Both the position numbers and the translations under genes were made by a program. From assembly GCF_040183065.1 (NCBI RefSeq), contig NC_091126.1, forward strand, positions 139,537,204 to 139,601,203: DNA of 64,000 nt. Direction: 5' to 3'. Below are positions 21,364 through 32,995 of this stretch, piece after piece. The stretch's first letter is position 1; each line of letters begins with the position of its first letter. The notes under the pieces were generated by a model. That model worked only from the letters and a program-made list of their open reading frames with translations. It was not told where the DNA came from and ran no database searches. This stretch comes from Periplaneta americana. Lineage: Eukaryota; Arthropoda; Insecta; Blattodea; Blattidae.

Positions 21364-21425
21364 CCGGCGACGCTGATATAACCTCTGCAGTTGCGAGCGT
21401 CGTTAAATAAAACATAACATAACAT
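21321..21425 (+). repeat. SINE family C, 3' part
   Basis: Continues the SINE interrupted at 18015: CTGGCATG, CTCCTGCG, CAAAATTCCGGCACATCCGG, CGACGCTGATATAACCTCTG, then a GTCGTTAAATAAAACATAAC tail. Collinear with 42841-42942. Confidence 0.9.
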
Positions 21426-21735
21426 AAAAATAGTTCTATAGTTAGCTATATATTCTACTGCACTGTTATAGCCCTTCTGCCCCCTACTTGTTTCAAATAT
21501 AACACTCTAAAGGTCCATCACGCAATTCTAGAGAAATGACCATTTCTCTATTAATTCGTCCTGGACCTCTCATGTTTTCCTGGTAATTAGCGGGGCTTTA
21601 AAAATGTTATGGTGGTTCACCAGTGAGGCAAAAATTTCACTAGTCAGCTTGGTGAAATTACAGAAGCACAATTAAAAAATCGGATTTTTCTTTCATTAAA
21701 GAAAAAATTAATCAGCCCTAGCAACAAGAAAATGG

Positions 21736-21966
21736 TCACCGGCGTAGCTCAGACAGTAGCGCGTTTGCTTGCTGGTCCGGAGTTGCGCTCGGGTGTGATT
21801 TCGATTCCCGCTTGGACTGATTCCCAGATTTTTCAACCGTAAGGTGAATGTCAGGTAACCTATGGCAAATCCTCGAACTCATCTCGCCAAATACCATCTC
21901 ATCACCAATTCCATCGACACTAAATAACCAAGCAGTTGATACGGCGTCGTTAAATAACCAAAAGAA
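21736..21966 (+). repeat. tRNA-derived SINE, family A
   Basis: Box A GGCGTAGCTCAGACAGTAGC and box B TGATTTCGATTCCCGC are followed by the family A body (ACCGTAAGGTGAATGTCAGG) and the tail GTCGTTAAATAACC. It is nested inside the hAT element at 17368-22734. Confidence 0.88.
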
Positions 21967-22742
21967 GGAAGGCTACAACACAAAAGTGTAGTATAATATA
22001 CTGACAAACATACAACGATTTATATTTTGAAAGTATTTGGTATTTGTACCTGCAAACTGAAGTCACTTGTTTATCATTATATATAGACCTATATCATGGA
22101 AGCCAGTTAAGCTATAGAACATTTTGCCTTCGTAGATTCCTGGAGAATTACCACTAATATTTACCGTATATTGTATTAGTTTAACCATACTATAACTGTG
22201 GAATTCGTGACTAAAAAGAAGGGAGAGGCTAGAATTATGCAGGCCTACAAATAACACTTTGTTCAACCACACTTATCAGTTTATCACCTTTATTATGCAT
22301 GTAGCCAAATGAAAATTACATAATGCGGGTATTTAAGTTAAATATTCTTATTTTTAAAATCCGCAAATAATCTCAACTATGTGTCCGATTTCATCATAAT
22401 ATATAGTTCTGTTTTTTCTCTGCATTGTCAATGCACCCATAATGTCGTATTCCTTTCATTATTTTAACACTAATGCATCTACGATCATAATCACATTCAC
22501 CAATAATTCAAAACAGTTGATTGCTCGCACTTAGTAGTGAGAGATCACTTCCAATCGCCCCCACTCACTAGATCACTGCTCTACTAGTGATCAGCTGATC
22601 CGGTCTCTCGTCGTCATCACTGGCAACTGGAAATCACCTCTAATCACTGGATCACTGGTTAAAATCACCGTGATCGAAAATGAACTGTCACTGCTTCACC
22701 GGTGAGTGAAAAATCACGTTTTACCCCATCTCTATTGACAAC

Positions 22743-23223
22743 TTAGATACATCGTTCTGTGCGATTAATAACAGCTGATTTTAATAATATTCCTTTACCA
22801 GCTACCAGATGTCGCACATATCGCTGCGTATGAAACGAACACGTCTACTACTGAGCGGACCTAGACCGATAAGGGACCTGAATTCAGAAGTTTCAATGTA
22901 GAAGACGATTCATAACGAGTCAGAACCGAGAAGCCGTTCGATTCAACTTTCGATTCAGGAAGGAATCGATTTATTTCGTTTACTGAATCATAATTCGTTC
23001 GTTCAGTTCAATGATTCGTTCATTATGAACGACTCGTTCATAAACTCCCCACCACTACGGCAGAGAGTAAAACATTTTCCCCACAAACTGTCGCTACGAA
23101 TAGACCTAAATCTATTACAAATACGGGTAAACCACGATGCCTTTAAAGTAAACAATTACGAATAACAGCCTACTAGAAATTTGAAATGACACTTATTAAT
23201 ACTGTAAAAAAAAGTCTTAAACA
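22743..23223. other. Unassigned; possible decayed hAT end near 22910-23056
   Basis: Dense GAATCGATT/GATTCGTTC repeats ending ..GACTCGTTCATAAACTCCCC look like the terminus of another hAT-type element, but I cannot find its partner end. No gene seen. Confidence 0.35.
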
Positions 23224-23462
23224 AAATACGATGGTAATTAGTAAGATACTGTCGGACTTTTACAAAGTATGTGGCAAGGTTAGCGGGTTAGTTGAAGGGA
23301 TATTTAAGTGATGTGAGACCGAGGATCTTAAATCATTGAAATCTTTTTACATATTCCTCGGCTTCACGTCACTCAGATATCTCCTCAACTACCCCATTAA
23401 CCTTGCCACATACCTTGTAAAAGACCGGTGGACCCATTGCTAATTATTACCAATACGTTTTA
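23224..23462. mobile_element. ~240-bp fold-back MITE
   Basis: The left arm (GACTTTTACAAAGTATGTGG, CAAGGTTAGCGGG, AGTTGA) is inverted in the right arm (CCTCAACTACCCCATTAACC, TTGCCACATACCTTGTAAAA). Arms are about 100 bp around a short AT-rich loop. No coding capacity. The outer limits (AATACGATGGTAATTAG versus CTAATTATTACCAATACG) are approximate. Confidence 0.75.
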
Positions 23463-25565
23463 TGACAAAATGGCACCAGCCATTTTCCAGTTAGACCCCT
23501 TGAATATTTACAAGTAAACATTTTACACAATAAACGTCAAACTGTATTCTGAAATCTCTTTCTACAAAGTACAACACCTAAATCACATTTGAATAGTATG
23601 TAGACCTATAGTATATTCTCAGAATACCAATGTCAGTCCAGCAGGTTTTTCTTACCTTTCATTTGGAGTTGCAGATTGACAAACTTTCACATTACCCAGT
23701 AGTTTGATAGCTGCAAGAATGCTCTCTGTCACGAAAAACGATTCTTCATACAGTATTTACTTTGGATTAAATTCATATTTGCCGTCACGTAAAAGAAACA
23801 GAACACCGGTATTCAAACATAAACAAAACAGACTCCTTTACAGAACTGTATGCTATCCCTACGTTTATCACAATCATACAGGACAAAGAAAAATCACTAA
23901 ATTCTTGTTAATGCGATTAAATACAAACTAGATAATTGGAATTCAAATATATTATAAAATAATTATAACGCACGAAACACAACGAACGACCACACCGTTC
24001 AGCGAGTGCGTCAGTATTGTCCATTTTTCGTTTGACTCCCGCTAGAGGTCGCATAAATAGTACTGTTACAGTGTGTTACACAATTATTTAAACATTTCAC
24101 ATATTTATTCTAATACCTACTAACAAGAAATGTGAATACTGTGCTCTTTTACAGTATGTGAAACCATATTACGGACAGTTAATAGAAATTTGGTGTTAAA
24201 ATAAGTTGAGGAGACTTATTTATCGTCATGTATAACAACAGACCTAGTCTGTCTAAAATTTGTCTTTGTACGAGATATAGGCCTGAATTATAAAAATTAC
24301 GATTTGAACTATTCGAAAAATATTCCTAACAAGTAATACAAAGTATGAATGAATAAATAACTATTATATATAATTAAGTAATGAAATGTCTTTGCCATTG
24401 GTGCTGAGAACGTGATGAAATAAAAAAAAATGTTCTTTTGTGATACTAATATGATTACTGCACCAAGGGAGTTGTTGTTGATAACTTATATAGCTTTTTA
24501 CATTGGAAATATTCGTTAATAACATATTTGAATGAAAGGAAATTCCTTAGAAGATACAATTCACAATAGCAGCACAATAAATAAACAAATTGAGAAACTC
24601 GAATCCAATTCAAATATTACGTAAATCAGCAATTCCAGAAGCATATGAAACATCTGATAGCAACATAATCAGAATCAAAGATGAAAACACTAACAGATTC
24701 CACTGGCTTCTTTTCAATTAATATTGATTTTAAAGATAATAGTTCAGGGCATGTCAATCTCTTCCAAAAGACTAATTTAAAGAAACCTTATTGGGCATTA
24801 AAATCGACATATTTTTAAATATTACCAAGACGCAATTGAATCTTTAAAATCTGATCTACTGGTTTACACAGCTTGATAAAATATATCGCGACAAAAAGTA
24901 AAACATTGGCATTAAAGTGTACAAATCTAAATTTCCTGCTCAATACATACTGTACTTTCCAACATTCAAACATATCTTCACGTTTCGAAATCTGTAGGTG
25001 CCACTGGTAATCACGTGAAGAAACTATACAGAAATAGGCCAACAAAGGAACTCAATCTTAAATTTCTCGCTGTGATACCCTCATATAATTCTGCATATAT
25101 GTAATTTTAGTTGTTTATTCATACAGTTCTTTGTTATTTTAGATTTCTTGTAGAAACGTTAATTTATTGTGTATTATAGTGAAACCATTTCTAAAATTTG
25201 GAACGACCAAATAAATATTTTAAAAACTTCCACTAAAAATGAGAAATGTGCGCAATACTAATTGAATTGTACGTGAAAAATTACTTGTTATAATATTTTC
25301 TCTCTTCAACATTTACCAAATATTTCAGGATGTATAATAAATGAATCTCTAAAGAAAATTGATAGAACCATTGCTGAAAAATAAAGAAAACGATTACTCT
25401 TAGTTAAAGGAACTACTACCAACGTCCATGTTTTCTTGTTCGTTTATGTAAAATATTTCCTCCAATTTTGCTAGATAGACAAACAAAAAAATTACACGCA
25501 CCTCAAAGAATTAGATTGCACTTACTATACATTCCGATAAGAAAATCCTACATCATGGCAGATAT
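23463..25565. other. 2.1 kb of AT-rich sequence without recognisable features
   Basis: Several 60-80 residue frames occur on both strands (for example 23704-23931 and 24815-25045). None has a recognisable domain or codon bias. I see no tRNA, SINE or inverted-repeat boundary. Confidence 0.45.
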
Positions 25566-25816
25566 GAGCCACTGGTGTAGCACAGTCGGCAGAAGTGCTT
25601 GCCTTCTGATTCGAAGCTGCGCTTGGGCGTGGTTTCGATTCTCTCTTGGGATGATTACTTGGTGGGTTTTTCCGAGGTTTTTCACAACCGTAAGGCGAAT
25701 GTCAGGTAATCTATGACGAATCCTCGGACTCATCTTGTTAAATACCATCTCTCTATCACCACTTGTATCGACGCTAAATAACATAATATTTGATAGAACA
25801 TCGTTAAATAACCAAC
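25566..25816 (+). repeat. tRNA-derived SINE, family A
   Basis: Head with box A CTGGTGTAGCACAGTCGGCA and box B GTGGTTTCGATTCTC, body ACCGTAAGGCGAATGTCAGG, tail ATCGTTAAATAACCA. Same family as 21736 and 44201. Confidence 0.88.
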
Positions 25817-25876
25817 TGAAGAAAATACTGATCTGAGGTTACCATTTTCATCATTACATTTATCAGAACCAGATCC

Positions 25877-25911
25877 TTAGTGTGTGTGTGTGTATGTGTG
25901 TGTGTGTGTAC
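25877..25911. repeat. (GT)n microsatellite
   Basis: A run of GT dinucleotides with one GTAT interruption. Confidence 0.9.
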
Positions 25912-26248
25912 TGTACATCGGTTAGACAGCTTAAATTTAACCCTTATTTGAATAGTCACCTTAGGAAAAATTCCATTTGCTACTCGAAAGGAAGTTTGTT
26001 ACAATTTTTTTATTATATATTGTAGTAAGTGAAGTCCTTCCTTCAGAATTCATAAACTTGCAAGTACATTACAAGACCATAAACTTGCCTGCCATCTTGT
26101 CGTCCTCGTTAGAGAAAGTTTAAATTTTGCAGAGGGACAATATTGCAAACATGTCGTGTTTCTGCAAAAAATAAAAAAGCAACTTTGTGTATTTATAGCA
26201 ATTTTTGGGAATTGTTAAAATGTGTGATGTAGATACTTTAATTATACT

Positions 26249-26865
26249 GGGTGTTCATTTCAAAGTGTGTCGTGACGTCACTGTTGTAGAGTCAGCGATT
26301 TGAAGCGAGTTTAAGCTTTTATGTCAGAGAAGTTGCCTATTATTCAAGGCGTTCAATATGAACTTGAGGATGTATATGGTATAACTTGAACGTCATAGCA
26401 ACAGACGGCGGTCTGTACGGTCTGTGTGCTACCATAACCTCTTTCGAACTGTGTTTTGCGCGGGCAAGTCGTACGCAGGGTATATGTATGTTATCATCGG
26501 CTGCGAACGGCAACACTCCACAACACAAATCAAATGCTCCGTGTCCATGTTGACCGTCGAAGTTATTGTCCACAAATACGTAAGTAATCGTCTTAACCCT
26601 CTTCCCATGTACCGACAGTAAGAAAAAACTCACCTCACCTCAGTACGTGTTTCCAAATAGTTCACATTCCTGCCACTACTGACGTTACCGTACGTATCGA
26701 TATGAACTCTTCAGAATGAACGCTGTAATTGGTAGGCAACTTCTCTGGCTCACAGGTAATACACCTTTGCAGAAGTGTAGGAAGATTGAATTCTCTAGGC
26801 TCATCGGCTAGCCACATGACAGCATACATCGAGCCATGACACACTTTGAACTGAACACGCAGTAG
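26249..26865. mobile_element. Non-autonomous TIR element (~0.6 kb)
   Basis: Left end ACTGGGTGTTCATTTCAAAG continues with TGTGTCGTGAC. It is mirrored by the complement of ACTGCGTGTTCAGTTCAAAG and TGTGTCATGGC at the right end. The interior has no transposase; the 97-residue minus frame at 26340-26633 has no known domain. The right end lies directly beside the TA target of the next element. The TSD is not resolved. Confidence 0.65.
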
Positions 26866-26867
26866 TA

Positions 26868-27939
26868 CAGGGACATCATTTTATTTTTACTAACATTTTT
26901 AATATTAACCTGTCTATACCTTTAGAGAAACGGAAACACCGCTTGCTCCCCCCTCCAAGATTGGAGTTCGATGATACTGGCGTAAAACACAAATCACTCT
27001 ACTAGGTATAGGATGGAAGGAAAGTAGTTCATCCATTTACGTAAACTAGGAAATATCGCGATTTTGAGTTTGATAATTTTTATTGGGTTTTTTTTTAATA
27101 AAAGTACAGTACTATATTAAGAATAAGTGTTTCTACTCACGAAGTGAGTTATCCATGCGAACGTATTCATTATGCAGTGTATACTATCTACAGCACATTA
27201 GCGTACAATATAGAGAAAGAAGTTAAATTGAAAAATAATCATAATATGAATATTTAAACACAATTTTGAAAATGGTGGCCGTTCATTTCGATACAGGCTT
27301 CAGTTCTTTTGTGCATATTATCGCACTATAGAATATTGCATCTAATTCCAATTGCCAGTTTCGTCCTTCGTACTAGTAACTCATGTTGAAATAATTCTGT
27401 ACCTACTCTACGTACTGTGAATTCAATCTTCACTTCTGCCCGACCCGAAAATATAAAATTACTCAGACATGCTATCTACTGTCCGTCCAAGTGGTTATGC
27501 CGCAGGATTGTAGAAAGGGAGGAAATCTCGTGACAGTTAATTACTTAACGAGGCCCTTTTATTTAAGTTAAATTAAACAGCTGTATAATATTACGTAAAC
27601 GTCCAATTCCTAAGAGAAATTAATGTTTTCAGAAAAGAGCTAAGACAGCCCAGCTTTTACAGATGGGCGAGCAGAAGCAGGTGGGGGAAATCGGGATGCG
27701 ACGTAGGCAAACGGACAGTACCTGTGCGAAAATATGATTCAATATTGAAAGCTCTTTCGTCACTGGAAAACGTGAACATATTTCTGGAACGTACTATACT
27801 CAGTAACTCAGTACTGCTTACTATCTGCGGTCTTGGTTTGTGTGGAGTTGGAACTTCCTTAGTAGAAAGGGTGGGAGTGAAGTACATTCAAAAACTCAGG
27901 TACAATAAAAATTGAAGTAAAAATAAAATGATGTCCTTG
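26868..27939. mobile_element. TA-flanked non-autonomous transposon, copy 1 (1.07 kb)
   Basis: TIRs start CAGGGACATCATTTTATTTT; the right end has one change (AAGGACATC..). Both ends are flanked by TA (26866-26867, 27940-27941). It is near-identical in the same orientation to 48626-49703, with a few substitutions and small indels. No transposase is visible; the longest frames (60-76 residues) look fortuitous. TA target sites fit the Tc1/mariner/pogo superfamily. Confidence 0.9.
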
Positions 27940-27946
27940 TACAATT

Positions 27947-28125
27947 ACAGTGTAGTATATAGTCAAGAAGCTTGAGTTTTTGAGGGTACTAGGAACAATA
28001 GACTGTGCAGGTACTATTTCGCATTGTCTTTTATGAGGCGATAGTAGCGTTCCTAGTCGTTAGCAACTATTTATGGATGTCTATTCCCTACGTATTGAGC
28101 TTCGTGACTGTATATACTAGACTGT
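27947..28125. mobile_element. ~180-bp MITE, CACAGTCTAG family
   Basis: Left terminus ACAGTGTAGTATATAGTCAA and right terminus GACTGTATATACTAGACTGT are inverted repeats around an interior shared with 44531-44712, including GGTACTATTT..CATTG and GAGGCGATA.TAGCG. It lies only 5-6 bp from the end of the TA-flanked element. Confidence 0.8.
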
Positions 28126-28511
28126 AGTACAATGAAGGACGTATAAATGATGAAAATGAAAATTCGAATTATCATGAAAATACGAATAGTTGCGTAAATA
28201 CTGAGGTCCTTTCAAGGAAATCAATTGGAGTAAGGCTGTGGTCACACTACATCCGTATTTGGCCGATTTTACCACTGATTTACACTCCCGGCAACGCGAA
28301 AGGTAGATTAAACACGTATGAGTAGGCTTATATTGAGTGAGGAGGTGGAGACTGTCGCTGTAGAGCCATGCAGTATTGGCGTGCAAGGACAATTTTCACA
28401 GACTGACATGATGGTGGAAACATTTTTTTTCCGGCAGTGTACAGTGTACATCAGTCTGTAATGAAGTTTGATGGTAAGCACACAGCTGGAATATCTGTTT
28501 TGTTTTCGTTT
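28126..28511. other. Unassigned interval
   Basis: No gene recognised; sequence leads up to the left TSD (CTTTAATG, 28512-28519) of the deleted hAT. Confidence 0.35.
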
Positions 28512-28519
28512 CTTTAATG

Positions 28520-29536
28520 CAGCCATGGCGAAAATGCGACTCACGAGCACATTGTGGCTCGCATTGATAGCTGTGCATTTCCTTTGATTCCTACCTTCCC
28601 CAACCCCCATCCTCTCACTCACTGGAGTCAAACTCCGTTCCATTTCTATTTGTCTCTCACCTGCGAGTAACGTATCGTCGTAATGTCTCTTTCGAAACCA
28701 TGTACCTCTACAAAAACGAAAGTTCCAAGTAGGATGGGAGGACACATTTTTTTGCTTCAATATGATGAGAACATTAAATGTAGGCTATGATTTGTTCACA
28801 AGTTATTACGAGGAAAACGGTTGTATAACAAATCGGCATTATAAGTTACTACATGTTACTGATGAAACATTAAAAGATTAATTGTTGTTATTATCATCAT
28901 CATCATCATCATCATCATCATCTCTGTACGTCGATCCTTTTTCAGCAGATGTACGAATAATGCGGTTAGATCTTCAATTTAAACTCGCAGATTTACAATA
29001 TGATGTCAAATGAAAGATAGATGTAAGGACTTGACAAATGTTGAACTTTTCAAATCTTTGCCAAAAAATAAATATCCGAACCTTCGTTCTTTCGCTTGCT
29101 CTTTTGAAGCCACGTTCGCTACAACTTACGTTTGTGAAAAATTATTTTCAACAATTAAAATAGTAAAAACCAAATTTAGATCTCGACTGACAGACAAATA
29201 CATTTGTGATCAACTACGACTGGCAGTAAGTGACATAATTCCTCATTTTGAAACTCTGTCGCAGAGACATTCTGAAGACAATTAATTTTAGGTTATGATA
29301 ATGTGTCCTATGTTTTCTTGTTCATTTCTTTCTTCGTTACACGTACTAAACATAAGTTTGTAGCCTTGTACTCTATAAAATTTTATTTAAGTGCTTGACG
29401 TAAGGAAAATGAAAAACCGTTAATAAATCAGACAGTTGCTTCACTTCCCCTTCGGGTGTCCACCTCCTCCATAGGCGCTATGCATGTTGCAGGTTACACA
29501 GTGGCTCGGCGCAAGATCGCATTTTCGCCACGGCTG
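28520..29536 (+). mobile_element. Internally deleted hAT element, copy 1 (1.02 kb)
   Basis: 20-bp TIRs CAGCCRTGGCGAAAATGCGA sit at both ends, with an identical 8-bp TSD CTTTAATG (28512-28519, 29537-29544). The interior joins an N-terminal transposase remnant (about 28690-28850) to a C-terminal remnant (28985-29284) across a (CAT)n run at 28895-28922. The same structure occurs inverted at 37432-38382 with a different TSD, so the deletion derivative has moved at least twice. Confidence 0.93.
28950..29284 (+). pseudogene. hAT transposase C-terminal fragment (ZBED5/GTF2IRD2-like)
   Basis: RIMRLDLQFKLADLQYDV lies in one frame. After a frameshift near 29006-29010 it continues as KDRCKDLTNVELFKSL, NLRSFACSFEATFATTYVCE, KLFSTIKIVKTKFRSRLTDK and DQLRLAVSDI. 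The YVCEKLFSTIKIVKTKFRSR block is the hAT C-terminal dimerisation region, as found in ZBED5- and GTF2IRD2-like transposases. The catalytic core is absent. A decayed BED-finger segment lies upstream at 28690-28850. Confidence 0.82.
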
Positions 29537-29544
29537 CTTTAATG

Positions 29545-30595
29545 AAATGGTTGATAATGATTTCTTTGGTACCAGAACGTCTTGGATTCCATTGTACTGA
29601 CAAAATTTAAGTGGCTACTCCATCAGTGTTCGGAACAGAGTATGGAATGGCATGGAATATTCTGGAGGAGGTACTATGACCCAGCACTGCGACCTTTTAC
29701 GATCTATTGCGCATTCTCAAACACACACCGACTGACTACAACAGACCTCTCCAAGGGAGATGCTCCGAACTGCCTCTCGGGGCACGGGGGAGAAGGCAAG
29801 TGAACGGGTGCACGAGGAGGTGTGAAGTGGCGGACTCAAGCCCAAGTCGTGTTTTAGTCAGTAGAGCGGCTTTTATTTATATTTTCAAATAAATGTTTCT
29901 CAGATAACAATTGTCAGTTTAAGTGTATGCACAAGAATTCCTCTAAACATTTATTTAATAGGCCTATTTGTATTATTCCTGAAGAATACGTGCCCTTGCA
30001 TGTACAAAAATAAATAAAATAATAAGATTAGTTTAATCCAGAGATTACAGCATACTTAATATATAAACACCATTTCTCTTGACTACAAAAATTTCCACCA
30101 TATTACACAACGTGTGTATCTGTGCTATGAAATGTGAAATATCTGGATATAGCCTACAGACTTAGAAGTTAGAGATTAAATGTCACCGGTCGTACGCCGG
30201 GATCTCTAATAGCTAACATCAGTCGTCAGACTTGCTAAACATTATTATCATTGGTACTATTAATAATATTTTCCATATTTCCATAGAGGGTTTCTAAACA
30301 TAATAATTGCACCTCACATGATGTTTAAAAAAAATTAATAAGAAATCTCGTTCTAGAAGTCTACAGTAATATATCGTGTGCTGTGTTACCACAAGCTCGG
30401 CAGAGGATGGTCGACATATGAGTCCACCGTGTATGGCAGTAAATCGGTCAATTGCGAAATGCAATATTTACCTAAGAGTTACATTAAACCATAGTACTGC
30501 TGGTACTGAAGCTCAATATACATAAAAACTGCGTGTTTGCAACGATATGATGCGCTGTCAATGTACTCGAACCTGAGACATGTAGAAAAAAAATG
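29545..30595. other. Mostly unassigned; short dispersed repeat at 29646-29720
   Basis: A segment near 29646-29720 (GGAGG.ACTATG, AGC.CTG.GACCT, GATCTATTGCG) recurs in the same orientation at 38496-38545. The rest is AT-rich without a recognised gene. Confidence 0.4.
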
Positions 30596-30803
30596 TCTTA
30601 TTTAACAACGCTAGTAACTGCCGAGGTTATATCAGCGTCGCCGGTGTGCCGGAATTTTGTCCCGCAAAAATTCTTTTATTTACATGCTAGTAAACCTGCT
30701 GACATGAACCTGTCGCATTTTAAGCACACTTAAATGCCATCGACCTGGGCCTGGATCGGGCACAGAAGGCCAGCGCTGTATACCGACTGCGCCACCCAGG
30801 GCG
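30596..30803 (-). repeat. SINE family C (minus strand)
   Basis: On the minus strand: a diverged tRNA-like head (CCCTGGGTGGCGCAGTCGGT), the body GGCATTTAAGTGTGCTTAAA, then ATTCCGGCACACCGGCGACG and a GTTGTTAAATAAGAC tail. Same order as 42721-42942, but older. Confidence 0.85.
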
Positions 30804-30892
30804 ACGGGATATGTAAAAATTATTGTCATCAGGGGAGCACTGGAAGCGTTATGAAGGAAATAGCAGATAATACAGGAGCTCTGCATATTTTT

Positions 30893-30940
30893 AGTAGTAG
30901 TAGTAGTAGTAGCAGCAGCAGCAGTAGTGGTAGTAGTATA
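30893..30940. repeat. (AGT)n/(AGC)n trinucleotide run
   Basis: An imperfect AGT run interrupted by four AGC units. Confidence 0.85.
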
Positions 30941-31040
30941 TTGTATAGTACAATATTATTTAAAGACGTTTTCGAATTCAAATATTTTTCGGAGTAGAAA
31001 TTAAAATGAGCGAAGGATTCTTTTAATTGCTCCGAACGTA

Positions 31041-32450
31041 CAGTGGGTAAAAGAAAAAAGTGTTTGGACACTTCCGCCAAAAGTAAAAATGTTATATTTC
31101 CTAAATAACTTACATAATTTCATGTTATATTATTTAGGCAATTACTTATAAATTATATATTTTATTTATATATGTGCAAATATTAATATTCACATAAAAT
31201 TTACATCGTAATATAAAATTAAACTCAACAAGTGGCTTCATTACAACAAAATAAATATTTGGACAGAATGTAAACAGATAATAAACAATCATAGTTAATT
31301 TCAGTACCGGTACTGGGCCTGATAAACCTTGGTTGCAATAACCGTTTGAAGACGTATTGGCATTGAATTTACGTATTTCCTGCAACTTGTGAAACCAATT
31401 TTCTCCCATTCTTCTTTTCTATTAGAGAATTGACGTTGGCGTACTTTTTTCTTTAATTCACACCAATTATCCTGAACAGGATTAAAATCCCGGGATTGAG
31501 GGGGAATTTTCAAGTAGTGGAGTGTATTATAGAGTATCCATTGTCGAACATTGTAAGCAATATGCTTTGGATCGTTGTCCTGTTGGAATATCCAGCTGTC
31601 ACGCAACCCAAGTTTAACTGCAATTTCCTTCAGTTATGCTTTAATATATCCAACTATTGCTACCAATCGATATTACCGTTCAAAATCTGAATGTTACTCA
31701 CCCTGTTAGCATTGCACAACCCCAAACCATAACTGTATTCCTTCCAGATTTAACAGTTGGAACAAAGTTCTGTTTCTTGAGAGTTTTATTCTTCTTTCTC
31801 CATACATGTTGATGTTTATCATTTCGATATTGTTTCATTTGGGTCTCGTCTGTGAAAATTACTACTTCATGCCATAATTCCAAAGGTTCATTCCGGTATT
31901 TCTTGGTAAATGCTAGCATTTTCTTTCTGGTACAGTTTACGTCAGATATGTATAGTTTTTTCTAGCAGAACATTCTCGGTATCCAGATTTTTTAAGGGTA
32001 TTTCGAACTAATTGAGGCGTTAACACTTACTTTCATTTCCTAAGAGAGTGAAACAGCCACTTCCCTAGCACTTATTTTTGGATTTTCCTTTACTTATCGA
32101 AGGATGCAGTTTTCATTTCGGGCATTGTTTCTTCGGCCGGCTCGAATGTGTTTTATTTTGCAGTAACCCCTCTGTTTTATACTTCTTTATGATATACCCA
32201 ATAGTAGAATGTGGTTTGCCAAGAAGATTGCCAATTTCTCGGAAACATTTTCCTTCCCCATGTAATTTTATAATCAAGTTTCTTTCTTCTAATGTAGTTT
32301 CTCTTTTCTTGTTTTTCATTGCTTTGTGTTTACTTCAAACGATGTGAACTGCTTCGCTGTGCTGTACTTAGTGATGTAGTACACCTTAGGAAGCCTAGAA
32401 ACGTTTGTTTATGACTTGGAATAGGGCTGTCCAAATACTTAATTTACGCT
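31041..32450 (-). mobile_element. Decayed Tc1/mariner element
   Basis: The left end (TA)CAGTGGGTAAAAG..AAGTGTTTGGACAC resembles Tc1-type termini. A degenerate inverted match (complement of AAGTATTTGGACAG) sits near 32425-32440. A broken transposase lies on the minus strand between them. The right boundary is approximate because that terminus is eroded. Confidence 0.8.
31301..32319 (-). pseudogene. Tc1 transposase, three fragments, catalytic Glu lost
   Basis: Read from 32319 leftwards, the N-terminal paired-like HTH (EERNLIIKLHGEGKCFREIG, STIGYIIKKYKTEG) is followed by a linker SSRPKK in place of the usual GRP(R/K)K. The middle fragment (31698-31919) holds the first catalytic Asp in FTDETQ, then VMVWGC. 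The last fragment (31301-31606) has the second Asp in IFQQDNDPKH. The expected SPDLNPIENLW is SRDFNPVQDNW, so the third acidic residue of the DD34E triad is Gln. It ends YVNSMPIRLQTVIATK. Stops and frameshifts separate the fragments. Inactive on three counts. Confidence 0.88.
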
Positions 32451-32550
32451 TAATTTATCTCATAAGTGAAGTGTAATTAAAATTAAGGTAAGACAAATTG
32501 AAATTATAAATGAAAAACATTAAAGAGCGTGTCAACATTATCGAAATAAG

Positions 32551-32551
32551 A

Positions 32552-32594
<43 letters not shown>

Positions 32595-32595
32595 T
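32551..32595. repeat. (ATT)n microsatellite
   Basis: About 15 ATT units. Confidence 0.9.
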
Positions 32596-32757
32596 TAAAC
32601 AGTCATTACTTTGTTCCTTCCATCAATACTAGTATCTAGGTAATTGTCATTGTCTCAATGTAACCCATGCTGATTATACTAATTGTACTATTCCTTTAGT
32701 TGTGTGATTATATTCATATGTATTAATTCTTTTCTTTTAAATTAACACTTGTATACT

Positions 32758-32995
32758 TACTTACTCACTTACTTACTTGCTTACTTACTTACTCACTTAC
32801 TTACTTACTTGCTTTTAAGGAACCCGGAAGTTCATTTCCGCCCTCACATAAGCCCGCCATTGGTCCTTATCCTGAGCAAGATTAATCCAGTCTCTATCGT
32901 CATATCCCACTTCCTTGAAATCCATTTTAATATTATCTTCCCATCTACGTCTCGGCCTCCCCAAAGGTCTTTTCCCCTCCGGTCTCCCACATTTG
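32758..32995 (-). mobile_element. LINE 3'-end fragment with 13-bp TSD and (TAAG)n tail
   Basis: Minus strand: a 5'-truncated LINE 3' end encoding a decayed GRPEGKRPLGRPRRRW-like tail, ending TTCCTTAAAAGC and a long (TAAG)n run. It is bounded by the direct repeat ACACTTGTATACT at 32745-32757 and 32996-33008. Same family as 37041-37220 (minus) and 39020-39715 (plus). Confidence 0.9.

Larger units (their letters stand above)
17368..22734. mobile_element. hAT-type element carrying nested SINE and LINE insertions
   Basis: The ends are TAGAGATGG on the left and its complement CCATCTCTA on the right. They are flanked by an identical 8-bp repeat, TTGACAAC (17360-17367 and 22735-22742). CACCGGTGA and ATCACTGG-type motifs recur in both subterminal regions. 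No transposase remnant is visible, so it is non-autonomous. Its 5.37-kb span is mostly later insertions: SINE C at 17893-21425 (itself split by a LINE) and SINE A at 21736-21966. Without these it is about 1.7 kb. Confidence 0.88.
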
